The notes under the pieces were generated by a model. That model had not been told where the DNA came from. It saw nothing but the letters and a program-made list of their open reading frames with translations, and did no database searches. DNA of 64,000 bases, from assembly GCA_016124525.1 (NCBI GenBank), contig WGNO01000053.1, positions 1 through 64,000 on the forward strand, given 5' to 3'. Every line of letters begins with the position of its first letter. Position 1 is the stretch's first letter. Both the position numbers and the translations under genes were made by a program. The stretch comes from Nostoc sp. RI_552. GTDB taxonomy: Bacteria > Cyanobacteriota > Cyanobacteriia > Cyanobacteriales > Nostocaceae. Below are positions 35,150 to 44,301 of the stretch, in pieces.

Positions 35150-36841
35150 TTACCTCCGTTTCCACCAGATAATAGTTGCGGTCATTAAACCTATGAAAGG
35201 TAAGATCAGCAAAGACGAGAATGCTAACACATTAGCTTGTAGGACATTCAGATTAATTCGACGGTTTCTCGGTTCTTTGGGACGAATAGAAAGGGGTTGC
35301 TGATCTTGTTGACTTAACCAGGTAACAGAGTTTAGAAAAACATCTCCATTGAGTTGCTGTGTAAATAGTCCATCGGTGGCGAAATCAGAATCTCCTATCA
35401 CTACTAGTCGCGACTCATTTTTAGGTTCTTCTGGCTTATCTTCGGTAGGGGAATTGGACTTGGTTTCATTTGTAGTTGCGGGTGATGGTGTGGGTGAAGC
35501 TTGAGGAGGGTTGGTTTCATTTGTAGTTGTGGGTGATGGTGTGGGTGAAGCTTGAGGAGGGTTGGTTTTGGCTGGTATTGTTCTTCTTAAAGCCACCCCC
35601 AAAGTCAAAGGGCCTGGGATGTCTGTTTCTGAATCAAATTCTAACTTTTCGCTGTTCAGGTCGCTTTCGGCCCAACTGTCAGGATAAGCTTTGGTTTCGA
35701 GTAAAGTAGTGGATTCAATGCCATCCACAGAGGTAATATCTAAAGGTCTTGCTAATCTGTAAAAAGAAATGCCATTACGAAAATCTTTTGTAATTGGATG
35801 TTGCCCATAATTTGTCACAATGGGGACAGCAGGGCCTAGTCCCACACCTGCACCTGAAATATCTACTGCTAAACGATTATCCAACCTAACACCCCACTTT
35901 TGTAACAGGCTGTCGAGATTAGTATCAGTATTGGAATCAATCATTAATAGTAAATTACCACCGCCATTAAGATAATCTTGTAAGGCTTTCAGTTCGTTAT
36001 CGAATAATTCTTGTTTAGGACCTGCTATTACAACAACAGCTGCATCTTGTGGAACTTGGGATTTTTCTACCAAATTCAGTGGTGATGCAGTGTAATTTCT
36101 GTCAGCTAACCCCTGAACGGCTTGTGAAATTCCTCCTTGACTAGATGTAATTGGTGGTTCGCCATGACCTTGGAGAAAATAAACTGGAGTTGTTATTGCA
36201 TTAGTAATTTGTTGTAGACGATTTGTTAATCTTACTTCTGACAAACGTTCATTGACATTTAACGTTTGGACTAATTGGCGATTATCTCCAGATTCTAGGT
36301 AAACTTCTCCATAGTCTTGAACACCAAACTTATTTGCTAATCCTGGTTTACCTTGGGGATCAACATACTCAAATTGAAAATTGCTATTTTCTCGACGATA
36401 GTTTTCTAATAATTCCTGATCTTGGCTATGGACATTGATATCAAATATCCACACCTTGACGGACTGACCCAAGCCACGCACTAATTCTTGGGACTGGGGA
36501 GCTAAAGTAAATAATTGGGCTTCAGTTAAGTCTTTCCGTAAGTTGTAGCGAATCCCCAAAAAGTTAACTAAGCCTAAAATCACGAACATAGCTACAGTGG
36601 CCAGTAAAGCGTTAGTACCAGCTTGGGTAGAACGGCGATTCCACCATTTAGTTTGCAGACTTTGGAACACTATCCACAAACTAATAATGACAATTCCTGT
36701 AATCAGAAATATTAAAGGAATAATTCTCCAGTTTCCCGAAACCAAACCAGAAGTTAAGCCGACACTCAGTAAGAACGAGCCTAACCAAAATAGATATTTT
36801 CCAACTTTGTTTTTTTTGATCATGTTCATGTTATTTTTCAT
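35150..36841 (-). CDS. GldG-like ABC transporter auxiliary protein
   Basis: This 563-residue membrane protein has two N-terminal transmembrane helices plus a third near 75-95, and one at the C-terminus (LAFSSLLILPFIGLMTATIIWW). The large outer part matches the GldG/DUF7088-type region (FTLAPQSQELVRGLGQSVKVWIFD, YFLQGHGEPPI, GGNLLLMIDSNTD). A low-complexity insert at about 425-465 contains two exact 17-residue repeats (NPPQASPTPSP...), encoded by two 51-bp tandem repeats. In gliding bacteria GldG pairs with GldA/GldF. Here it lies in a conserved ABC-2 type operon whose substrate is unknown. Confidence 0.85.
   Translation of the reverse strand: MKNNMNMIKKNKVGKYLFWLGSFLLSVGLTSGLVSGNWRIIPLIFLITGIVIISLWIVFQSLQTKWWNRRSTQAGTNALLATVAMFVILGLVNFLGIRYNLRKDLTEAQLFTLAPQSQELVRGLGQSVKVWIFDINVHSQDQELLENYRRENSNFQFEYVDPQGKPGLANKFGVQDYGEVYLESGDNRQLVQTLNVNERLSEVRLTNRLQQITNAITTPVYFLQGHGEPPITSSQGGISQAVQGLADRNYTASPLNLVEKSQVPQDAAVVVIAGPKQELFDNELKALQDYLNGGGNLLLMIDSNTDTNLDSLLQKWGVRLDNRLAVDISGAGVGLGPAVPIVTNYGQHPITKDFRNGISFYRLARPLDITSVDGIESTTLLETKAYPDSWAESDLNSEKLEFDSETDIPGPLTLGVALRRTIPAKTNPPQASPTPSPTTTNETNPPQASPTPSPATTNETKSNSPTEDKPEEPKNESRLVVIGDSDFATDGLFTQQLNGDVFLNSVTWLSQQDQQPLSIRPKEPRNRRINLNVLQANVLAFSSLLILPFIGLMTATIIWWKRR
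35462..35563 (+). repeat. two tandem 51-bp repeats inside the GldG-like gene
   Basis: Two adjacent copies of a 51-bp unit starting GGTTTCATTTGTAGTTG differ by a single base. They encode a Pro/Ser/Thr-rich duplicate of 17 residues in the predicted extracytoplasmic part. The near identity implies recent duplication. Confidence 0.85.
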
Positions 36842-36884
36842 CAGTCAATAGTCATTAGTTATGAGTCAATTAATTAACTTTTAA

Positions 36885-37697
36885 CTACTGACGTTGAAAC
36901 CGCAATGTATCAATAGACTGGGCTGTAAGAAAAATCCCCAAAAAAATGTAACTGGTAAATAAAATTAAAGCACTGGTATCAAAAATACCTTGAATCAAAG
37001 TGTTGTAATGTTTTAACAAGGAGAAATGACCCAATATTTCTCCCACTGATCCGCCGACAGTTTTAGCTATTACATCAATAAACAATAATAATAAAACTAA
37101 GGCAAAGGTTAGAACAGCAGACAAAATTGTACTGTCGGTGAGAGAGGAAATAAACATTCCTAATGATAAAATTGCTGCTGCAAGCAAGATTAAGCCAAAA
37201 TGCCCGAGCAAAGGAATCATGGGGGACATGGGAGGATTTGACGCACTAATAGCCATAGACTGAAATAGGAACAATGGTATAATTAGCGTTATAAAAAATG
37301 TCAGTACGCCTAATAATTTACCTACAGCCACCGCCCAGTTTGTAACAGGTGAGGTAGCTAAAAGTTCTAAAGTGCCACGCTTGCGTTCTTCAGCATAGAG
37401 TCCCATGGATAGAATTGGCAGGATAAATAACAATAGCCAACCCATACGATCTAAAAATGCCCGGACAAATTCGTAGGGTACATCTATGGGTGGTATTGGT
37501 ACACCTAGTTGTTGTCCTTGTAAATCTAATTGTGCCACGGTGGGCAAAATGCCGTCTGGCCCGAGCAAAATTGTCACCAAGAATAATCCAGCTATAAACC
37601 AAAACACAGCAGCGATGGCATAAGCTAGGGGAGAGACAAAATAACTTTGTAATTCTCGGCGATAAATGGCAATAATATTACTCAGCACTATACCCAT
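36885..37697 (-). CDS. ABC-2 type transporter permease (GldF-like)
   Basis: The 270-residue protein has six hydrophobic segments and opens with NIIAIYRRELQSYFVSPLAYAIAAVFWFIAG, the usual start of ABC-2/GldF permeases. The motif SMGLYAEERKRGTLELLATSPVTNW supports the family. Its ATG directly follows the TAA of the ATPase gene without any gap. The transported material is unknown. Confidence 0.9.
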   Translation of the reverse strand: MGIVLSNIIAIYRRELQSYFVSPLAYAIAAVFWFIAGLFLVTILLGPDGILPTVAQLDLQGQQLGVPIPPIDVPYEFVRAFLDRMGWLLLFILPILSMGLYAEERKRGTLELLATSPVTNWAVAVGKLLGVLTFFITLIIPLFLFQSMAISASNPPMSPMIPLLGHFGLILLAAAILSLGMFISSLTDSTILSAVLTFALVLLLLFIDVIAKTVGGSVGEILGHFSLLKHYNTLIQGIFDTSALILFTSYIFLGIFLTAQSIDTLRFQRQ

Positions 37698-38693
37698 TTA
37701 TGCTGCTTCTCCTTCGGTAGTTTCTGAATCTGCAAGGGAATCTAAGTTCTTTTCGGCTGTGGTCAATTGCAAAAACACATCTTCTAGGGTAGCGCTGACA
37801 CGCCGCATTTCATACAATCCAAAACCTGCATTGACTAAGGTTGTAGCAATATCTTTTCCTGGTTCAATTCCAGGTTTTGATATTACCCGGAGGGAGGCGC
37901 GGTTATCACCAGATGGGTGATGACCAGAAACGGATTCCACCAGACCTACACCAGGGAGATTTTGGAGAACTTGTTTTGCTAAATTAGTCTCTCCCTCAAT
38001 TTCTAATTCATATCCTGACCCACCTGCCAACTGGGTCATCAAGTTTTCTGGTGTATTGGTTGCTACAATTTTGCCTCCGTTGATAATTGCCACTCGGCTA
38101 CAGGTCATACTCACTTCTGGTAGAATATGGGTGGACAGAATAATTGTATGAGTACCGGCGAGGCTTTTAATTAAATTGCGAACTTCAATAATTTGCCGGG
38201 GGTCAAGTCCTACGGTAGGTTCATCTAAAATAATGGCTGGTGGATCATGTACAATCGCTTGAGCAATGCCGACTCTTTGGCGATATCCTTTGGAAAGTTT
38301 GCGGATAATAACCTGACGCTTGTCTTGTAAGTTGCACCGTTCAATGGCTGCTGTGACTTTATTAGCGCGATGGACTCGGGGTATTCCTTTGATTCTCGTG
38401 ACAAAATGCAAAAATCCTTCTACCGTCATTTCTGGATATAATGGCGGGGTTTCTGGTAAATAGCCAATGCGTTGGCGCACCGCTAGAGAATTTTCATTCA
38501 CATCAAAGCCAGCAATTCTGGCTTTACCATCAGTAGCGGGTAAATAACCTGCTAAAATACGCATGGTTGTGGTCTTACCAGCACCATTAGGCCCTAAAAA
38601 GCCCAAAATTTCCCCAGGTTCTACTCTAAAGGTAACGTCATGAATAGCTGGGGTAGAACCATAGGTTTTGCTCAAGTGTTCTACTTCAATCAT
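37698..38693 (-). CDS. ABC transporter ATP-binding protein (GldA-like)
   Basis: The 331-residue ATPase has Walker A LGPNGAGKTTTMRIL at about 33-47, signature LSKGYRQRVGIAQAI, Walker B AIILDEPTVGLDP and switch His in ILSTHILPEV. A C-terminal extension of about 100 residues includes EPGKDIATTLVNAGFGLYEMRRVSATLEDVFLQL, as in drug and Gld-type exporter ATPases. ATG 38693 (MIEVEHLSK) is preferred to an upstream ATG because the fold begins there. It is the first gene of the four-gene operon. Confidence 0.93.
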   Translation of the reverse strand: MIEVEHLSKTYGSTPAIHDVTFRVEPGEILGFLGPNGAGKTTTMRILAGYLPATDGKARIAGFDVNENSLAVRQRIGYLPETPPLYPEMTVEGFLHFVTRIKGIPRVHRANKVTAAIERCNLQDKRQVIIRKLSKGYRQRVGIAQAIVHDPPAIILDEPTVGLDPRQIIEVRNLIKSLAGTHTIILSTHILPEVSMTCSRVAIINGGKIVATNTPENLMTQLAGGSGYELEIEGETNLAKQVLQNLPGVGLVESVSGHHPSGDNRASLRVISKPGIEPGKDIATTLVNAGFGLYEMRRVSATLEDVFLQLTTAEKNLDSLADSETTEGEAA

Positions 38694-38779
38694 CGGTCTA
38701 GTGACAGGAAAATAGAGAATACCAAACAATCTTAGATCACTTAGTGAATTATCCCCAGGTGAAGTTGCAAAACTAGGGA

Positions 38780-39769
38780 TTACCTGTTCAGTGGCTCTGT
38801 AACCAATAAATACTTAAATAAATCGTCAAGTATTGCATGAGCCGATAAAATGCTGCCAAAAATCCAGTAACTAGAATCGACGGTATAAACACGCTGATTT
38901 TGAACTACATTGAGAGTCTGCCAAAGATGAGTATTTTGATATTGAGTAAATAATTTTTTAGCTCCAGGGTCTACTGCTATAAATAAAACATCAGCATCAA
39001 GTAAATCTATCCGTTCCAAGGTCAATTTTACCAAAGTATCATCAGGACTATTGATTAGTTGACGTTGATGAACTGGCATATTAATTCCTACCTCTGCCAA
39101 AATACTGCCAGGAAAAGAAAACTGAGAACGAAACTCAGGAAGCTTAACCCCACCGTGAAAACGACTCACAGAAACCTCGAGTTTATGGATTTTGTCACCC
39201 AATGCAGTGCGTAATTTTGCTAGGCGTTGTTGATATTCGTTTAATAATGCTTTAGCTGTTGTAGTTTTATTTACTATTTTAGCAATATCTAGCAAAGTTT
39301 CTTGCCATTGTTTATGTACGTAGTTCAGTTTAACTGTAGGTGCTATTTGGGAAAATAATTTATAATTTTCTGCTTCAATACCATATAAACTAATAATTAA
39401 ATCGGGATTTAGTTTCAATATTGTTTCTAAGTTAAAATTATGCTCCTTTCCTATATAAACTATACCTTTCATTTCATTTTGGAGTAAATTAGCTTTACTA
39501 GCCACAAAAGCTGTATCGACTGTACCTATTGGTTTTAAACCTAACGCGATTAAAGCTTCTAAAGATACTTGTTCTGTAGCAATAATACGCTGTGGGTTAT
39601 TAGGAACACAAGTTACACCTAATTGATGCTTAATTAAATGACATTGTGATTTGAATAATTTTGGTGTTGGTAAATTAGCATCTGGATAAGTATGGCAAGC
39701 AGTAAATATGCAGAACAAAAAAACTATTAGTAGAGATAATCTCAAGTAACAAAAAAGATTTTTGTTCAT
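38780..39769 (-). CDS. iron-siderophore ABC transporter substrate-binding lipoprotein (FecB/FhuD-like)
   Basis: The 329-residue protein has a lipoprotein signal with Cys24 or so in FCIFTAC, followed by the periplasmic binding fold PF01497: RIIATEQVSLEALIALGLKPIGT, LNPDLIISLYG, KVSVSRFHGG and DVLFIAVDPGAKKLF. These bind ferric siderophores, chiefly hydroxamate or citrate type, and pass them to an inner membrane ABC transporter. No permease or ATPase lies next to it, so those parts are encoded elsewhere. It follows the receptor gene in the same direction, with a Fur-like box upstream. Confidence 0.9.
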   Translation of the reverse strand: MNKNLFCYLRLSLLIVFLFCIFTACHTYPDANLPTPKLFKSQCHLIKHQLGVTCVPNNPQRIIATEQVSLEALIALGLKPIGTVDTAFVASKANLLQNEMKGIVYIGKEHNFNLETILKLNPDLIISLYGIEAENYKLFSQIAPTVKLNYVHKQWQETLLDIAKIVNKTTTAKALLNEYQQRLAKLRTALGDKIHKLEVSVSRFHGGVKLPEFRSQFSFPGSILAEVGINMPVHQRQLINSPDDTLVKLTLERIDLLDADVLFIAVDPGAKKLFTQYQNTHLWQTLNVVQNQRVYTVDSSYWIFGSILSAHAILDDLFKYLLVTEPLNR

Positions 39770-39799
39770 TATGTTAACAGATTTTTAACGCAAAATTGA

Positions 39800-39822
39800 G
39801 ATAATAATTCATAATAATTATT
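39800..39822 (-). promoter_or_regulatory. Fur-like box upstream of the FecB-like gene
   Basis: Bases 39800-39822 read GATAATAATTCATAATAATTATT, about 31-53 bases before the start codon. The sequence is built of imperfect NATWAT hexamers like the Fur consensus GATAATGATAATCATTATC. It fits iron-repressed expression of a siderophore binding protein, but the match is imperfect and the region is AT-rich. Confidence 0.45.
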
Positions 39823-40145
39823 TTTTATACCATGATATTAACCAATTAAATAAAGTGGTTGACTGTGGGCAAATAGTACATCTGCTAAAGTAGTAATACC
39901 AGAATAATGTGGTTTTATTAAAGTGATTTAACCTAGGTAAAATCCTCATTATTACTTGGTTTTATTATTTCAGCAGGAATTTTGTAATTGAACTATTCCA
40001 GAGGATAATTTGTACCGCTATTGGTAATATTCCCCAAAGGCGGTATATAGGTTTTGTTAATTCAATATTGGCTGTTCTGGTTAAAATTCCACGAAATGAA
40101 TCTGTACGGAGCCTATGGTAGTATCTGCCATTAGGAAAGTCAATA
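39823..40145. other. intergenic region with possible decayed 3' gene end
   Basis: About 320 bases lie between the receptor and FecB-like genes. On the minus strand a frame open from within the end of the receptor gene to a TAA at 39965-39967 encodes about 60 residues, including RGILTRTANIELTKPIYRLWG. It has no start codon or ribosome site and overlaps the receptor stop, so it may be the remnant of a deleted gene or chance. Nothing else is visible. Confidence 0.35.
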
Positions 40146-42728
40146 TCAAAAATCGAAGGAAATGTTTCCTAAAACCGTCAAAGGTGCGGCTGGAACAATG
40201 AAAAAGGTTTGAGACTCGTAATATTTGGTGTCAAACAAATTTTTAAAATTGACAGCAGCGCGCCAATTATTCCGCTGATAGAAAATACTCGCGTCTGTTC
40301 TCACATAAGAAGGAATTTGGATTTGATTTGGTAAAGAGCCTGCACGTTCACCAGCATAAACTAATCCTAATCCTAGTCCCAAACCTTGTAAATTACCTTG
40401 TTGGAGTTCATAGGTAGTCCACAAACTAGCACTATGATAAGGTACACCAGGTAAACGATCATTAATTAGTTCTGGGCTGTTATCTTCACTGACATAAGCA
40501 TGTGTATAGGCATAAGTAGCAATTACTTTCCATCCAGGAAGAATTTCTCCTACTATATCTAGTTCAACACCTCGGCTTTTTTGCTCACCTGTTTGCACAC
40601 TAAAGTCAGTATCAATTGGGTCAGGAGTTAATACGTTTTTCTTAGAAATATCAAAAAAAGCTAAAGTTGTAGAAAGCTGATTATTCAGAAAATCTTGTTT
40701 AATTCCTATTTCAAATTGTTCTGATGTTTCTGGTTTAAATGGTTCATTATTGCGGCTTCTACCAAAATATTGCGGGTTGAATGAATTTGTCCAACTGGCA
40801 TAAATGGAGGTGGTGTCTGTAGGTTGATAAACTATACCTAAACGGGGAGAAAATTCCGCATCTGAATTTCTAGTGTTTAAATCTGGTTCGTCTTCGTATA
40901 TGTCGTAGGAGTCTACCCAGTCAAAACGACCGCCAGCTAAGAATTTAAGATTGGGTGTAAGTTCAATTAAATTTTGTAAATAAACTGCAATATTTTCTGC
41001 ACCATATTCCCCAATGTAAGTGCGACGTATATTTTCTGGTTGTGCGCCATATACTGGGTTGAAGATATTTAATTCTGCAATATTACCTTGGAAAAAATTG
41101 CTTTTGAATTGATAACTAGATAACTCTAATCCAAGTAATAAATTATGGTGAATTAAGCCTGTATTAAATTTACCGGTAATTTCATTTTGAAAAGCAAAGT
41201 TTGTTGTGTCACTTTCGGAACGACGAAATCTGCGGCGTACTGTCTGCCCATCTGCTGTAATTCCCCTAGATTGTACACCTTGAGAAGCACCGCTAACTTT
41301 CAGGATGTTAAAGGCTTGGCGGAATTTCCACTTGTTGTTGTACCCGAATTTGCTTTCTAAATTGTAGGCGAAGTTGTTGGATCTATATTCAGCATCCTGG
41401 AGATTTGGTTCATCTAAAGAGCGGGTAATGGGAAGGTCAAAAATTACTGTGCTATCAGAAGTAAAACCCCGATCAAACCCGTAGTTGTATTTCTGATATT
41501 CATAGGCAAAGGTGACATTGGTGTTTTCTGCTACTTTGACATTAACAACGGGATTAATAAATGTACTTTCATTATCTACAAAATCCCGGAAACTGTTAGC
41601 ATTTTCATAAGCTACATTTAACCGATACAGTGCAGCCCTATTTTCTGTGAGTGGACCTGTGAAATCAATTGTGCCACGATAAAAATCATAGCTGCCAATT
41701 GTTCCACTAATTTGATAGAAGGGGTCTGGTAGGGGTTTTTTAGTAATTGTGTTAACTACACCACCGGGATTGCTAGCACTTCCATATAAAACAGAAGCAG
41801 GCCCTTTGAGAAATTCCACTTTTTCAATATTGGCCACATCACGGGGACTGGTAAAACCAAAATCTTTAAACCCATCACGCAGAGCTTCAAAACCTGTAGC
41901 AAAACCACGAATAAAATAACCTTGTGATGCGAGTCCACCTAAAGTTCCTTGAGGACGCACACCACTAATATTATCGGCTAGTTCGTTGAGTCTAACTACT
42001 TGACGGTCTTGAATAACTTGTTTAGGGATTACTTGTACTGATGCTGGAACATCCCCCATTGGTACATCTAATTTTGTGGCTGTTGATTCTTCGGTAACTC
42101 GATAGCTATTTTGTTCACCTGTAACTAGTAGTTCAATAGGTGCATCGGTTTCAGTGGTTGGTTTTGCTGTAGTTTCTCTAGTCGGGTTATCCTTTGATGG
42201 CTGTTGTGGGGTTTCTAGTTGGGATGTGGAAGATGTTGCAGTTGTGATGCTAAAAATTAAACCTTCATCACTGTCAAGTAGTGTGTAAGTGGGTGTTTTT
42301 GTTTCACCGATGATAGTTACCCTGATAGTGTTATTGTCTTGATTGATAACTAGGACTTCGGCAATACCTGCAACAGGTTGTTTTTGACGAAATGTATTCT
42401 CTGATGTTAAACGCAGTTGAGCGTTGGTAATATCAGCAATTAAACTATTACCAGAAATGCTGCTTGCTACTTGCAATTCTGGACTTTGCTTGGTCTCTAT
42501 AATTACTTCTATACCTGTATGTATGGTATCAACCCGTACTCCATTGACCACAATTGGAGATGTCAAGGTGGATGCTTGAGATAGTAATTGTTTGACATTT
42601 CCAGAGGTACTAACTTGTTCAAACAGGGGAGAAGTTTTTAGGCTGTTCTCACTTCCCAAGGCTGGTTGTGCAGCAACTACTACCCCTGTTAACCACAAAC
42701 CCATCAATAATTGCGGTTGTCTTTTCAT
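40146..42728 (-). CDS. TonB-dependent siderophore receptor with N-terminal AMIN domain
   Basis: The 860-residue outer membrane protein has a signal peptide (LLMGLWLTGVVVAAQPALG) and an AMIN domain at about 58-165. A Thr-rich linker, a TonB plug domain at about 215-330 (VPASVQVIPKQVIQDRQV, GYFIRGFATG, VEFLKGPASVLYGSASNPGGVVNTITKKP) and a 22-strand-type barrel ending in Phe (LGNISFDF) follow. This AMIN plus receptor layout is typical of cyanobacterial siderophore receptors. It imports a ferric siderophore using TonB-ExbBD energy. The ligand is unknown. It stands between an AraC regulator gene upstream and a FecB-like gene downstream, forming an iron uptake unit. Confidence 0.95.
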   Translation of the reverse strand: MKRQPQLLMGLWLTGVVVAAQPALGSENSLKTSPLFEQVSTSGNVKQLLSQASTLTSPIVVNGVRVDTIHTGIEVIIETKQSPELQVASSISGNSLIADITNAQLRLTSENTFRQKQPVAGIAEVLVINQDNNTIRVTIIGETKTPTYTLLDSDEGLIFSITTATSSTSQLETPQQPSKDNPTRETTAKPTTETDAPIELLVTGEQNSYRVTEESTATKLDVPMGDVPASVQVIPKQVIQDRQVVRLNELADNISGVRPQGTLGGLASQGYFIRGFATGFEALRDGFKDFGFTSPRDVANIEKVEFLKGPASVLYGSASNPGGVVNTITKKPLPDPFYQISGTIGSYDFYRGTIDFTGPLTENRAALYRLNVAYENANSFRDFVDNESTFINPVVNVKVAENTNVTFAYEYQKYNYGFDRGFTSDSTVIFDLPITRSLDEPNLQDAEYRSNNFAYNLESKFGYNNKWKFRQAFNILKVSGASQGVQSRGITADGQTVRRRFRRSESDTTNFAFQNEITGKFNTGLIHHNLLLGLELSSYQFKSNFFQGNIAELNIFNPVYGAQPENIRRTYIGEYGAENIAVYLQNLIELTPNLKFLAGGRFDWVDSYDIYEDEPDLNTRNSDAEFSPRLGIVYQPTDTTSIYASWTNSFNPQYFGRSRNNEPFKPETSEQFEIGIKQDFLNNQLSTTLAFFDISKKNVLTPDPIDTDFSVQTGEQKSRGVELDIVGEILPGWKVIATYAYTHAYVSEDNSPELINDRLPGVPYHSASLWTTYELQQGNLQGLGLGLGLVYAGERAGSLPNQIQIPSYVRTDASIFYQRNNWRAAVNFKNLFDTKYYESQTFFIVPAAPLTVLGNISFDF

Positions 42729-42744
42729 ATCTCCTCACCTAGAC

Positions 42745-42769
42745 AAGCCTCTATAAATGCTAGAGGCTT
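42745..42769. other. 9-bp hairpin in the receptor leader
   Basis: AAGCCTCTA at 42745-42753 pairs perfectly with TAGAGGCTT at 42761-42769 around seven bases. On the minus strand it lies just before the GAGGAG ribosome site of the receptor gene. It could be a leader structure that affects translation, or a terminator on the plus strand because a short T-run follows there. Confidence 0.5.
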
Positions 42770-42841
42770 TTATGACTATACTAAGAATATTTTTCAATAA
42801 GCTTAATCTAGAATGATGTGATTTTGAAGACCTGATTGAAT

Positions 42842-42878
42842 CTGAAACGGATTTTTTTGAGCCTGAAACGGATTTTTT
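42842..42878 (-). promoter_or_regulatory. twin 16-bp direct repeats, probable AraC-regulator operator
   Basis: CTGAAACGGATTTTTT occurs exactly at 42842-42857 and again at 42863-42878, 21 bases start to start (two helical turns). The pair lies about 110-150 bases upstream of the receptor start and directly after the AraC gene. Tandem direct repeats in one phase are what PchR-like AraC regulators bind at receptor promoters. The assignment to this regulator is inference. Confidence 0.65.
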
Positions 42879-42996
42879 ATCTAGATTTTACAGCAACTAA
42901 CTGTATGTTTGCTGATAATTGCTTTATTCGACTTTCAAATTACATTAAGTTATGAAAAAAATAAAATAATTTTGTAGTCAGCAATTTGCTTCACTG

Positions 42997-44004
42997 TTAC
43001 TCTCTCAGATTTTTCAAACATCCTCTTAGAAGTAAATCATAAGATTTAGGATTGGTGTTAAATTCCTTACGGAAAGCTGCTGCAAAACGGCTTTGATTTG
43101 CATAGCCAACAGCACGAGCTATTTCTTTGACATTCATTTCACCTGCTAACAGCAATTGGCGTGCTTTTTCCATGCGTTGTTGCTGTAAGTAGCTAAATGC
43201 AGTTGTACCAAATACTTGGCGAAAGCCTAACTTTAGTTTATAGTCGTTTAATCCTACTTTCTTGGCTAGTTCTAGTAATGAGGGTGGATTGTTTAAATTT
43301 TGAGCTAAAATTTCTTTAGCATAATAGATTCTATCAATATCATCTTGTTTTAAAGCAGTTACTTTCGCGGAAATATTTTTGCTTTTGGCTAATTGTTCCA
43401 GTTTTAATGCAATTAATTCTAAACACTTACTTTCTAAATAAATTTTTTTAGTTAAACCTGTAAAAGGACAATTAATGATTTGTTCAAGAGCTATACGCAT
43501 TTCTGGAGTAATATTATCAATTTGAAAGTTTTGCTCTTGATTGGGTTCCGTGAGTTTTTTAATGATTGGCGGCGAGATGGCACTCAAGCTATTTGTAATA
43601 AAATTACTGAGTAATTCAGTGGATTCTAGATGTATATCAACTTTTAAAAGTCTTTGATGTCGGCAAAATTCAGATTTGGCGGTTTGGTGGACACCGCCAC
43701 TGCAAAAAAAATTTTGTCCTGGATGAGTATTATTCCAATATCCTAACAGATGAAAACCAAATTCCAGACCTTCATTATAAATTGCTTTTGGGGATCTTTC
43801 AATAATTAAGTTCTGATGAAAATTAGCATCAATAATTAGTAAATTAATCTCACGAAGTTCAATCCAACGTTCATATCCACTACCAAATTCTTGAGGACAT
43901 AAGTTAATAATATCAGATGGATCTGATGGATCTGGGGCTTTGGTATTTTGGTTGCGTTCTCTCCACAATTCTTGGTAATGTGCCAGTGAAACAATATTCG
44001 CCAT
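42997..44004 (-). CDS. AraC-family transcriptional regulator (PchR-like)
   Basis: The 335-residue protein has an N-terminal sensing region (about 1-225) without a recognisable cupin and a C-terminal AraC/XylS DNA-binding domain of two helix-turn-helix motifs at about 235-330. Visible are LAKKVGLNDYKLKLGFRQVFGTTAFSYLQQQRMEKARQLL and IARAVGYANQSRFAAAFRKEFNTNPKSY. PchR-type regulators bind a ferric siderophore through the N-terminal part and activate the matching TonB receptor. Its place directly upstream of the receptor gene supports this role. Confidence 0.92.
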   Translation of the reverse strand: MANIVSLAHYQELWRERNQNTKAPDPSDPSDIINLCPQEFGSGYERWIELREINLLIIDANFHQNLIIERSPKAIYNEGLEFGFHLLGYWNNTHPGQNFFCSGGVHQTAKSEFCRHQRLLKVDIHLESTELLSNFITNSLSAISPPIIKKLTEPNQEQNFQIDNITPEMRIALEQIINCPFTGLTKKIYLESKCLELIALKLEQLAKSKNISAKVTALKQDDIDRIYYAKEILAQNLNNPPSLLELAKKVGLNDYKLKLGFRQVFGTTAFSYLQQQRMEKARQLLLAGEMNVKEIARAVGYANQSRFAAAFRKEFNTNPKSYDLLLRGCLKNLRE

Positions 44005-44122
44005 GGGCTGCCCTAAAAAACAACTAATCTCAATTAATTTACACTACTATAGATAGATTTTCTCAAATAGCTTTGTATGTAAATGTATCAAAATATAACA
44101 ATGGTGTCTAGAGTTTAGTTTA

Positions 44123-44201
44123 CATTCCCCACAGCTAGAAGCTCAGGGATTCTTGCTTCAAAGGAATTTCAATGAATTTACCTGGGCTAACGGCAAGCAT
44201 C
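44123..44201 (+). repeat. IS200/IS605-end-like remnant, copy A
   Basis: The segment shares the blocks GGATTCTTGCTTCAAAGG, CAATGAATTTACC and GGCTAACGGCAAGCAT with copies at 47701-47793 (reversed) and 52769 onward. It starts with a small hairpin region CCCC-ACAGCTAGAAGC. No transposase gene is attached. Origin from the end of an IS200/IS605-type element is my inference from resemblance. Confidence 0.6.
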
Positions 44202-44301
44202 TTCGTGTAGGATTAATTTCTATGCTGTTAACCTATATTTTACTTTCCATTTTTCGCCGCTAAATTTGTTCTGCATCCCAATGCAAAGGGATATCTTCAC
44301 T

